NCBI GenBank assembly: GCA_907163375.1
Contig: CAJQUW010001793.1
Location: 372,001-436,000, forward strand
From: Prostheceraeus crozeri
Lineage: Eukaryota > Platyhelminthes > Polycladida > Euryleptidae
Length of the DNA: 64,000 nucleotides
Reading direction: 5' to 3'
The notes beneath the pieces were generated by a model. That model ran no database searches. It saw only the letters and a program-made list of their open reading frames with translations, and was not told the DNA's origin. The translations under genes and the position numbers were made by a program. Shown one piece after another: positions 52,945 through 64,000 of this stretch (its first letter is position 1; each line of letters begins with the position of its first letter).

Positions 52945-54806
52945 CAGTCGAACCTCGCTATAACGAACCTCATGGGGTCCATGCCTAAGGTTCGTTATAG
53001 CGAGGGGTTCGTTATATCGAATAAAGTCTGAGAACTTTCCAAGCTGATACAGCTGATATCCTGAGTTACTTTACAGATGCTAAACATGTATATACAACAT
53101 CTTAGATACGGGTTAAATACAGGCCTTAGTATCACATGATAGTATTCAATTTGAACAAAAACAGCATAAATGTGCATGTACATCACTGTTTATTGAAAAA
53201 GTCACTAATTTTCGTCTGTCGATTTTTCTTCAAACTGACCCCACGAGCTAAATTCAGTAATTGCTTTATCTGTATTTCACAGACTCGATTTCTTGGGTTT
53301 CAAGCCATAAAATTGCAGTTTCGCAGCTTCACTTGCAGTTGGTGGAGGATTGTTGACGCCGTTGTCATTTTCATCTTCGTCTTCTGTATCTGGCGCGTTA
53401 TCGGTTGACACAGCTTTCTTTGAAGGACTTCGTCGACGATTTCTGCTTCTGTCAGGGCAGCTATCTCTATCTCGTCATCAATGTGAAGCCAGGTATCAAT
53501 CACAGTTTCATGTTTTCAACGTCATTCAGGCTGTTTATTCCGACATCAATTCACAATGTCATCTGTCATCGTGTAGACTGTTGCCCAGCGTCTTCTTCCA
53601 TATCTGCTCGATGCTACTCGTTAGAATACTGCTCCAGGCGTCTGCGCTAACATGTCTTTGAGCGAAAAACTTTGAGAAATTCGAGAAAGTTGGTTTCCTT
53701 TGTTAGAACGATGTCTCGCAAGAGCATCTTTCGATATTGTTTCTTGAAGGCTGCAATGATGGTTGGATTACTGACGTTGTGTTTTGGGTAAGTAGGCCAC
53801 ACGCACTTTTTCCATCATTCGAAACAAGTTCTGTCGCAGGCGGATGAGCGACATTTGTCGGGCAGTAACAGGGCGTTTGCTGTTGAACTGCAAAACCAGC
53901 TCTCGGGTCATCCACGCCTTTTTCGAACAGGCAACGTTCGGAGATTGACGTGATGAAAGCAACGAGGTTGGGCGTGACTTCCCAATGAGGTTTCAGTTTG
54001 TTCGTGCAAACAAAAAAGTAACTCCTTAAAACCTCCAGAATCCTCAGTTTTTTGTGCGAGTTCTATCTGGCACATATAGCGCAGTTTCATCTGCATTGTA
54101 TATTTGATCTGGAGTCTTCGTTCTTGAGAGACTATTCAGTTCGGGCAGATAAACATCAAGAGCCTCATAATCGCATGAACGGGATTCTCCAATTAGGCCT
54201 CGAACACCGTTTTCTGCCATCTCCACAACCAACCAGTGCTTTCATTTTTCACATAAGAGTGGACCAGACACATGTGTAGGACAGCTTCATAATTCGTGAT
54301 TGTCCGACTTACGAAGTTTCTTTCTTATCATGCTTTCATCAGTATCGACGCGATGGATGAACTCTCTCAGGTTATCTTCAGATTTCTTTGGCTCCATTCT
54401 TCAATCGGTCGATGATGGATTTTCGTTTCGGTACAGTGTGTAATCAAAATGAGAAGATCTAAAATATGTTTTGTCTTCATTATAATGTATTAATCTATTT
54501 TTAGCTTTCTGGGAAGTCCTGAGCATCTATCTCCTTATTGGAGAGAAGCAACACACTGACAACCATTGGAAATGCGTCGTCTATACTTACAGTAATAATC
54601 GTGACAATGCAAAAAGCAAAAAATTATGTGGCAACTCGCGTCCATTATTGTAATATGATTGCTACTTTGTTGTGCAAACGTTCTCAAGAATAAAAGCTTA
54701 CAAAAAGCGCATGTAAAAAGTACATCATTTTTTGGGGATCCGTACCATGGGTTCGTTATAGCCGAATGTTCGTTATAAAGGGGTTCGTTATAGCGAGGTT
54801 CGACTG
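52945..54806 (-). mobile_element. Pogo/Tigger-like transposon with decayed transposase (1,862 bp)
   Basis: Perfect 24-bp TIRs CAGTCGAACCTCGCTATAAC plus GAAC are flanked by TA duplications (52943-52944, 54807-54808). The minus strand encodes transposase remnants: GLIGESRSCDYEALDVYLPE and IYNADETALY (first catalytic Asp of the DDE domain), then KKAWMTRELVLQF, and a C-terminal LTEAEIVDEV block near 53400. Frames are broken. The near-intact TIRs suggest moderate age. Confidence 0.85.
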
Positions 54807-56039
54807 TATTAAAAAAACTTGCTATATAAATATGATCGTAAAAATATAAGTTTCTAAGTTCGTTAAACTGTTGTCTGCTATTGATTGTCGGATGCTGTTT
54901 CATCTACATTTCTATGATGACTGCATGACTATTTTGAAATTCATATTATCTGATGATGCTCTCCATTCGGGGATAAGTCCTCTTCATGACGGACTATTTA
55001 CATTTAAAAACAATACTTGACAATTCACAAAGACTGAAATAAAACATATGATTGTGTTTGTTTATGGCTGATGGCAGAAGACAAGTATGTTTCTAAATGA
55101 AAGCAATATATTATAAATTACACACTTATGGCAATTATCATAGCTCTTATTGACAGTGTGTGTGAAATGAAGTATTCATCATGTGTTCAATAATCCAACT
55201 ACGTGTATATTTTGCTATTTCTGTTGACTCTCGGTGGACTTGCTTCTAATTCTTTATTTTCTCAGGAGAATTAACACATACAGACATCATCAGTTGTTGA
55301 AATAATAGCTTTTATGGCTTCAATTAACTCCATGAAATTGCATTGCATGTGAAAATCTTCGTCTCGGTTGACTGAGATTATGATTTCATTCTGGTAAGTG
55401 AAAGTAGAAGGACATGAGAAAGAACCAACAAATGATATTTCCTCAGGCGAATTGGCATCATTACATCGGACTGACCGAACATTTCATAACAGACGTTGTA
55501 GTCATATTTTACCTATCACACAAACCGCTTATTCCTGAACTACCAAGTGTTCATGGCATCTGAATGGCGGACTACAATAAATAACGCGTGTTCTTTTCAA
55601 TCACACGCACTGTGTTGTGTTTGTTGTATTTGTGCTGTATTGTATTTACTCACAGCATTATGTTTCAAAGTTAGATTTTCTGAATGTTGGATCTTATTAG
55701 CGTCTTCTTGCCAGAATTTCTAAATGCTGGAGCGAGTGTAGTCATGTATCTGCATGTGTGTGATGTCATTCATGTTATGATATTCTTCTTGCTCTTTCAA
55801 TTCCGATGCCCTTGAGATCATTGCTTGTCCTGGTTTTTTATTCTTCTTTCGAAGTTTTATTCACATTTCTTTTCCTATTTTTGTTCGATACACGACTCCG
55901 CAACGATTCTTTTCACATTTGCCGTACTATCTTCATGACTATGTTATTGTTAAAATGCTTTAGATTTACTTTCTTTGACAAGGACATGATAATGGAGCTG
56001 CAAGCACATTCTTTATAAGTGCTTAACTGCGTTGTAGTA

Positions 56040-56412
56040 CAGGGTGCCCATTAGAAAAGGTAACAATTAAAAAAAACACATTAAGTTCAAAATTTATCAA
56101 ATTTCTATTGACTATCAACGCATGATATCTATAGTGACAAATTATTGAAAAATTTGAATGCACGAGAAATGCGTCGTTACTTGGTTGGATATCTATGATA
56201 TCTTGGTTGGATATCTATGATAGTATATATGAGATATATCTATGATAGCAATTCAATCACGCTTTGAATACACGAGAAGTGCGTTGAGACCATAGTTTTG
56301 CATTTGGTAAGTCCGAGATTGTACACAATAGTGATTTTGAATGAATCAAGGACACTAGGAAGTTATGTTGATAAGTAAAAGCAAATTGTTACCTTTTTTA
56401 ATGGGCACCCTG
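56040..56412. mobile_element. Mariner-type MITE (373 bp)
   Basis: Ends CAGGGTGCCCATTAGAAAAG and the inverted copy ending TTAATGGGCACCCTG, each continuing GGTAACAATT-like inward, are flanked by TA (56038-56039, 56413-56414). The interior has a local duplication of TTGGATATCTATGATA. No ORF. Confidence 0.8.
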
Positions 56413-56437
56413 TACATCTAGAATAGTTTTGATTACA

Positions 56438-56705
56438 ATTCAATGCCTCCGGCTTTCACGAGATCGAAATGATATTTCAATGCACCCTGCTCCTGGCACA
56501 ACCATGAAAAATGGCTTGCCGACTGGGAATCGAACAGCTAACGTGGCGTGAAGATCAGCAAGACCAGCGAAGCACAGTCTCCACCCAGCTCAAGGACTGG
56601 GTTCGACTCCCAACCGGCGGCGCATTGAAATTTCATTTCGATCTCGTGAAAGCCGGAGGCATTGAATTGTTAAATCGATTCTCCGAGGCCGCCTGGAAGC
56701 GGTGG
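56438..56705. repeat. SINE-like element with inverted arms, two B-box motifs and 11-bp target duplication
   Basis: TTTTGATTACA flanks both sides (56427-56437, 56706-56716). Inside, TCAATGCCTCCGGCTTTCAC (from 56440) is inverted at 56649-56668 with arms of about 48 bp. The loop contains GGGTTCGACTCCC (plus strand, near 56610) and GGGAATCGAAC (a B-box on the minus strand, near 56524), the Pol III internal promoter motif of tRNA genes in both orientations. It could be two head-to-head tRNA-derived units. Confidence 0.5.
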
Positions 56706-56719
56706 TTTTGATTACATCT

Positions 56720-58797
56720 AGGCATTTCCCCCTGAATCGTCCAGGCTAAGATTTGACTAGAGAATTCTTTAATTTACCTTGTGCTATCTCTCCATGCTCT
56801 CTAAGCGCTTACTGTTCAAAGACATGTTTGTGGGTTCAAGTCCTACCAGATGCACATACTTTGCGTGGCAACGTAATCTAACTATATTCATTTCATTCAT
56901 CGCAACTTTTGTTCTTATTTTGTGTGAACCTTGAGGATTCCATCGAGGAAGTGGATTAGTGTGATCGAAGAGGATATGGAGAGGAGAAATGTCACCAAGG
57001 AGTTGGCTACAAACAGAGATGAAAGAAAAGCAGTGAAAGAACTGGCAACCCACGCTACCGGGGAACTTATGCCAGTATAATCAACCGGATTGTTGTTTTG
57101 TGTAAGCTTTGCTCGGTATCATTTGTCATCCAAATTTTCCTGAGGATTGTTGCAGTTGGTTTCCGAAAAATTATTTGGAGCAGCCACTCATTTCGGAGAT
57201 CAGTTCATGATTGATGTATAATCAGCTGAAGCTGATCCCTGTGACATTATGTGGACATCTTGAAGAATCTGTGATATTTTGTAATACTCAATTATCGCTG
57301 GAGCGCAATGCAGCCATAACTAACTCCCCCATTTCCGTCGGATGGGTGTCTATCGCCGCATAATTTGATCGTTGAAATTGTGCAGAATCATCACTAGACA
57401 CATAGATTTCTTCTTTTGTTCAAATTTTACCTCACAAGTGACTTTAGAATTCACCGAAGAGCTTTTGTAGCACGCGTTGACAATTTTTTTTGTCCTCATC
57501 GATACTCGCTTCAACTTACAGTTTCACTTGGAATCCAGAGAAATTCAAAATGCTTGTCCTTCGACCTGTGTTTGATCTCAGCAGCCTTCGTCATTATAGA
57601 AACATATACTTTTCTGAAACGTCTTGACCAGCTGTTTCGATTGGCATTTAGGCAATGAAAATCATGCCATTAGTTTATAATAATAGGAGTGAGCCTTATG
57701 TACCACCATCGATATGGAGGATTCAGGTGCTGTAGAGCGAGCGTTACTATTGGCCTAACATCACTTTTTGTGAGATCAAATGTATATACAAATACTCATA
57801 TTTTCATATTTATTCCTTTGCTTCCTTAAAGATTTGATTTTTCAGCCAAACTCAACTACCGATTTTAGTTAATTCAACTTAGGTAGGCCAATTGAATGGT
57901 GATGTATCTATAAATGCAACCCTTAATACACAAATACTCAGTAAATAACATCAATGACTATTTCATGACTATCAGCATGCCTTGAATGGAAATTAGAATT
58001 GTAACTGGAAGTTATATTACGATATTCCGTTAGCAACATGTCTACGTTCCCGTTCTAAAACCAGTGATATAAAGACTATCCGTTTGAGGCATCCAGTTTT
58101 TGATAGAATAAAGGAAGTCAACGTTAGTGTCCATAATTGAAGATAAGGAAAATGTCTAAAAGCTATCACGTGGTCAATCCCTCTTCGTCTTCAGTAGGAT
58201 TCTACATAAATTTCTGTGTCGTTGTGACATATGGCCCCTTGAGAGGATGCTGATGTCCACCGATTAATCATTCTGTCCACGAGTAAGTTTTCAGAAATAT
58301 CATATTCTTGTTCTCTATCTTATTCCACAATTTGTCCTCAATATCTGAGACAATTTTATTCGATAATTCCAATTTTTGGTTTTATTGCTCGTGTTCTATC
58401 ATATGGTTGTACTTTTATGATTTGAATTATCTGTTATAGCACTTTTCTTTCCCTGTTTTATCACACAAACACCGCGTTTCACGAAATATATTATAACCGT
58501 TGGAAAGATATCAGGAGCAGAGAAAATGCGATTCATCAATTCAATATCCTTTTGCGAATATAACATGTAAGGGTCCACTCCCGACATGCATTCTTAAGAC
58601 TCAACTGAATTTAAAAAATTGGGTCTAGTCCTGGAGGCTGAGTTTTCTGATAGTTTCAAATCTCACTTTCCTTTGAATAGAATTTTGTTCGAAATCATTG
58701 CTCACTCTCAAAAGTCAGTTCCTTTTATCATCTTTAAGATGAAATGACATTTTGTTCAATGATTTCAATCATGGGTATGATTTGAGGTCCTCTTCCA
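56720..58797. other. No recognised feature
   Basis: Short frames only; nothing recognised. Confidence 0.35.

Positions 58798-58830
<33 letters not shown>
58798..58830. repeat. (TC)n(AC)n microsatellite
   Basis: An uninterrupted TC run changes directly into an AC run. Confidence 0.95.
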
Positions 58831-61800
58831 TTTCAGTAATGGTTAGGAATCCCTCTTGCATCTAGACGAGTCAAAATTCAATGCGTTTTTTTCCAACTTG
58901 GAAAACGTTATACAAATATAACTAACATAAACTTATGCGTCTGAACTTCATGGTTTGACTTATGCGTACGTGCGGTTGCTTTAACTCTAAATGGAATCAC
59001 TGCATCGAAGACCTTGCCCAACCCGATGGAACGACTGCCTCTTCCAACTCTTCTATTTCTTTCTTTCTTCCGCCCGTCACGTTCTTGACGCCCCGTAAAG
59101 TTCATTGGAAGCAAAGGACGAGAAACTTGAAACATCTGAAACTTCAAATCGCTGATTATTTCACGAGCGCAGGCCTTTATCTGCACAGTCCAAAGTAACT
59201 TGTCATCTAGTAACGGAATTCTAGAGAGGATTTGTGCAGTCAAAGATGTACTGGATTAACTCCTTAATCCGCTTAGATTGCGGGCAGTGAGTGAAACAAT
59301 TGTTGAATATCTTTTCTGCATCATTCCATTACCGGCTGCAGAATCGTTGATGACATTCGATCGCTTCTGCAAACCATGCACTATTGAAAACAAATACAGC
59401 AGATTATTTGTTTCTTTCTTTCCCGGTTATGTGGGGCTTTGATTTTCAAAATTTGTGTGCTTGTTTCACAATGTTGTGACCGTGTTTTACCTACTTTAAT
59501 CTCTCAAACTATAAAGAAATCGCAAACTCCCAATGACTGCTACGATTTTTAGGATTTCTTTTATAATTTCGAACACCTTTTGTTTTCCCTTACTTTCACG
59601 GATTCATAAGTTTTTGAAAGATACTCGTTGAATTAATTAGTTTAACCTTTTAGATTGCCGGCTTTTCTATCCTTTCACTGTTTGATATTGTGAAAAACGA
59701 AGTACTTGATGACTTAGGCATGTCATTCAATTTCGCAAAAGGGAAATGTTGCTGAACCTCTTTCAGTCTCTCTATGAAGATGATATAGCAGATAAAAAGG
59801 AAGGAGACATTCGATTTGTAATCATTCCGCACAACATGTTTCTACCGCATCTCCTTCATGCGCAAGTGCACCACTGGACTGAAGTTGCAGAGACAGATAA
59901 ACAATTAATTAGTCTAGCGAATCGATACTAGTAGCATAAGAGCGGGCACATGAGAGTGAACGTGGAGGTAAGACTGACCAGTAGTCCATGGTCTGGAGGA
60001 CACTCGAGATAGAATAGGCAGAATCCGCATTGTTAGAAAAAGAAAGTCATAAAAGTGCAGTAAAGGGAAGTCAAAATGAATGTACTCAGTATACAGGACT
60101 TTCTGATGCCCAACTTTCTACAGCAATTTGAAATCATTAACTTCCTGCGATGAAGATGATCAAGTCGATTATTAATGAATTCGACGACAGATGATGCGCG
60201 ACTTTTAGTTGCGTTATGTAGTCTAAATGTCTCAGGAAAATTCTCCATCAAAAAAGTATATGTCGTTTATTTGAATAGGTTAGACAACACACTACAGATG
60301 ATGGCAATGCACTAGTAGCCTAGCTGTTGAAGTTGAATTATCGAGTTCCTGGACATATTCCACCAAATTCATAATAATTGTTAATAATTGTTACCTTTGA
60401 GAATTGGGAAGTGGAGGAAACAATTTTGTGAAAGTGCATTGTGTCGATCACTGTTTGAACCGATTCTATAACATTAATTTGGGGGAGATTTCGACGCACA
60501 TGACTTGAATGTGTTCGCAGCAATGTCTTACGAAGTCAGTGGCTCTTAAACTTATTTATAGATGTGACCCACCTACAAGTCAAGTGAATATTTCGCGACC
60601 CAAGCATTTTGAAAATTCATCTATTCTAGTCCTCATCAAGGTAAAACACGAACGCTCTTTTTATTCTCAAACAACACTTTTTGGAAGCATACATGGATGC
60701 TAGTGAGACGTGTGGATTTGTTTCTTAGGTTGTGCTATTTCATGAATTCGCGGTTTTATTTTGACAAATGAGACGCTATGTTATTCCTCAAGCTTGTTTC
60801 CAAACTTTGTCTTGATATGGCAGTGAGAGCTGAAAATACCTGACATCGATGTTTGTATTACATATAGACCTACATTCCAATTTTGTATGATAACTTTCCT
60901 ATTTGAACTTCAGCTTTCGTTTTATGATGAAGGCTTATGCTGAAACATATGTATTGAAATACTCTTGATCAATGCAGTGTTGCGAAATGACGGATTTTTG
61001 AGATTTTGAGAATAATTTGGATTCATGGATCGCCTTGATAGCAAAATTAACTGATATTTTTGAAATATTTTTAAAGCTAGTAATAATATATTCCTGCTAT
61101 TCTTTGAGTATGAGGCTTCAGCATAAAACTTATCCCCAAATTGCTGTTTTTTATGTCGATGAAAATGATATGTTCTTTTCAGAGCAATGGATCAATATTT
61201 TCTAAACATACTCTGATAAGTATGACACATGAAAAGCCTTTAACACATGAAGATTAGATGCTTTTAACTACCCATGTTTAGACCTGAGGTAACTATCAAA
61301 ACCTTTTCTGCATGCAAAAATCTAGCGAAAAATGGATAATCTAGCTAAAGGCTGAAAAATGTAATTCAGTAAAAACTGCGTCACACGTCAATACCCGAAT
61401 TTTAGGCCTATGTTGATTTGTATTTCGTTCTTCAGGAGTTGGAGTATATTCTATTTATATATAAAATTTTTTGGTAGTCGGAAAGTATGTTATGAATTGG
61501 AAACAATAGTGCAAGCGACGTCTGCTAATTTGTCGCTGAAAATGCATGACTCATTCTGACATTTTGTCAAATGTGAGTGCTTATATTCATTGTTTTGCCG
61601 ATTTTGTCAGCTGTCATTTGATTTGATCTTGCCTCTTCCTATTACACTTATCTTTTTTATCAAAATTCCTTTGGCGTATTTCACCCGCACATCATTAATT
61701 CACTCTTGCGCCTGATGTTGCTTCGCATTGCCGAAGTTCGTTTCTGATTTGTATAGCATTTGCCTCGCCTTTTGGTTTCTGCAATCTTTCGGCAGTTTAG

Positions 61801-64000
61801 TAACTCAAAATGGATTTTTGACAAATTTGAAAACCTGGAGATGGAGGTAGCCTACCAGTCTTTCCACCCATATTAGATCTATTGTTTATCTTTTTCGCTG
61901 TTACATGGAGAATATATCTGATTCTTCAACATGCATCCGACTTATGTTCCATTTTGCGCACTCTTTAGGGTCAAAGGGTGCATAGACATGTCGTTCATTT
62001 GGTCTCACCGAATAAATTGTCTGTTTATCTTAATTCAATGAAGCTGTGGCATCAATCTTTTATGGCGAAATTTTCTAATTGTTGAAGATCTGATCGTGGA
62101 TTACTCATTGATTATTCATGAATTGACGACCGAATGAATCAGACGCTTCTCGACATGGAAAGGAAGACATTTTTATTTATCTTCTAAATATAAATTGTCA
62201 GTAGATCACGTAAAAATGAGGAAGAGGTTTCTACGACATTCAATCTACGAACTCGACACTAGAAATTCAATAATCTCTTTTCTAAAGCAATATCAATTTC
62301 ATTGAAAGCTGAATCCATCATTTAGCATCTAGTATACTGTGATCACGTATAATCGCTTTTCTGATTTTTATTTCCCATTTAAGCTGCGTTTATGTATTTA
62401 TTTTGGCCATTATGTCTCATTTAAGGGCTTATTGCAACTGGTGAAGAATGCTTCTAATTTGAATTAAAACCCAGTCACAGCTCGATGAATAAATGCCATC
62501 ATATTTCCTTAATCATTTAATCACATTACGTGCTTAAGATTATTGATGAAGCTCAGATTGAAGCGTTGACAATTCTGACGCTAGGTTGACGAGGAAGGAT
62601 TTTATGCTCCTCCCTTTTGTGCTCCTTTATGAATGTATAGAATTGGCAGGTGATTGTCCGAAAATTAATCCTGTCTCTCTTGATGCGTACTTCTACGTAC
62701 GAGTATACTTTGCTTTGACTATAGGCGATCATGGTTCGTTAACTTTTTTTATTCATCCATGACCCTCTCAATAGCTGCGCAGGCACGTTTTTCCTTTTTT
62801 TCGTTTTTCCTTTTTTCCCTTAATCACCGTAATCGATGAAATAGTCAAACCTTGCCATAATTTATCATGATAAGTACCTTAATAGATGCATTGGGTACCA
62901 ATAGTTTCAGTCTCCTGTTATTTGTCTTCGAATTTCCTAATCTCTGTTGTCAAGACTCGATACCGTCCATACCGGTCACAACGCAAAATTAGTAATTTTT
63001 TGTGTTTTCTCATAAGTAATGGTATCTAAAGCTCAAAATCATGATCGTCTTGAATAATGAAAGTAATTTTATATTTGAACACCATATCATTTGATCTTTA
63101 AACAAAAATTATCCTTTCTCATTTGACGTTGTGGTTTTGGAGATAATCTAATGTGAATAATGATACAAAATTTCCAAGTCACATTAAAGAAAATCCACCA
63201 TCAAATTGTCATCTTCAGATACAGAGTTTATGTTTTAGCCAATAAGAATATGACATAATGGTGTTATTTTTATCGTACTGTTTGTCTGGCATGAATCTGT
63301 TATGTCTTGTTATTAATCCTCTCCATATGTTTCTAATTTATTTAAGTGGACAGTTGATTTTAATTTAGTCTCGCTGTTGCATTTTCATTTAACATCATCC
63401 ACGTAAATCTTAGCAAATAAAATGGAGTTGTTACATCCCAATTTATCACAACTTGCTATTCACATCAGCGCCTTCAAGTCAGTGAGCTTCCTTAAGAGCA
63501 TTGTCTCGTAACACGGACACTAACCTGCTTATATCAGCTGTTACCCAGTCAGACTCCGACATTCTGTTATGCAACCCCCTCATAATTTCTTCAGGAACTT
63601 GAAAATAGTATTTGAAATCTGACGTCCAACACTTGAAACACGGAGGAAATGGACGATAAATCGTGGAGTGAGTGACGAACTGCCCGAACTGGGTCGAATT
63701 TGAACTAGAGGCGATGCTTTGTATGAGAAACTATACCATTAGTAGCTATTAGATTTATTCCAGTTCTTTCCAAGTTGTTCTGGTCTTGAACAAATCAGAA
63801 ATTGACCACTTGGTCGTTACGAACTGTACATAACTAAACAGCGTTAAAAATATCGCTCTAGTATTGATTGCATGTTAGTATAATTTACTCAACTATGAAA
63901 GTCAGTGAAAAGTTAGATAGCAACATTTCCCCGATATGATCCTCACATTTCGCATCATGATACTTAAAATGAGAATTAAATTTCACTGAAGACAACGGCG
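58831..64000. other. No recognised feature
   Basis: AT-rich sequence with frames under about 110 codons and no motif that I recognise. I saw no convincing transposon ends, RNA genes or spliced exons here. Confidence 0.35.

Overview
The window is eukaryotic, AT-rich and crowded with transposons, and comes from an invertebrate animal genome; I cannot name the species. The evidence is one spliced host exon (an RNF144-type RBR ubiquitin ligase, 28832-29239), animal-type retroelement remnants (RTE/Nimb-like and Jockey/CR1-like LINEs, Penelope-type GIY-YIG fragments), hAT, pogo/Tigger and MULE-like DNA transposons, and TATA/CCAAT promoters with AATAAA poly(A) signals.

The centrepiece is a complete 19,881-bp Polinton/Maverick (virus-like, self-synthesising DNA transposon) at 7230-27110. 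It has about 370-bp terminal inverted repeats that differ by one substitution plus an inner-edge indel, and a perfect 6-bp target duplication (GCAACT at 7224-7229 and 27111-27116). It landed inside the 3' part of a decayed LINE reverse-transcriptase ORF; the LINE reading frame is in phase across the duplication.

Polinton layout. Plus strand: an IAP-like UBA-RING protein, two small unknown ORFs, a basic virion-like precursor, an unknown 248-aa protein, the packaging ATPase, a conserved 216-aa protein, a possible Cys-rich overlapping ORF, the chromodomain integrase (one in-frame stop), a penton/minor-capsid-like protein (one in-frame stop), a basic core-like protein, the major-capsid-like protein, and an adenain-like protease (stop at the expected catalytic Cys, then a frameshift). 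Minus strand, convergent to these: a TBP-like protein overlapping a possible PC4-like protein, a 1299-aa protein-primed DNA polymerase B with zinc-finger, OTU-like and HNH-like additions, a six-exon spliced gene with a 27-nt microexon (frameshifted in its last exon), and a 133-aa protein with its own promoter. A short plus-strand Cys-rich gene sits just inside the right TIR. A pogo-type 889-bp MITE has inserted between the last two genes.

The virion genes (capsid, core, protease, ATPase) form a rightward late-like block. Replication and transcription-like genes (PolB, TBP-like, PC4-like, the spliced gene) form a leftward block with similar promoters: a CCAAT/ATTGG element about 30 bp from TATATAAG or TATATATA. 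Polymerase, ATPase, core-like and major capsid genes are open, while integrase, penton, protease and the spliced gene carry lesions, so this copy looks recently inserted but no longer autonomous.

The flanks (1-7223 and 27117-64000) hold transposon debris, nested insertions, several fold-back elements, a microsatellite and long stretches in which I recognise nothing. The most interesting signals are the TBP-like/PC4-like pair, the spliced cargo gene, the IAP-type RING gene, and the array of GGAAC/GTTCC palindromes in the TIRs.
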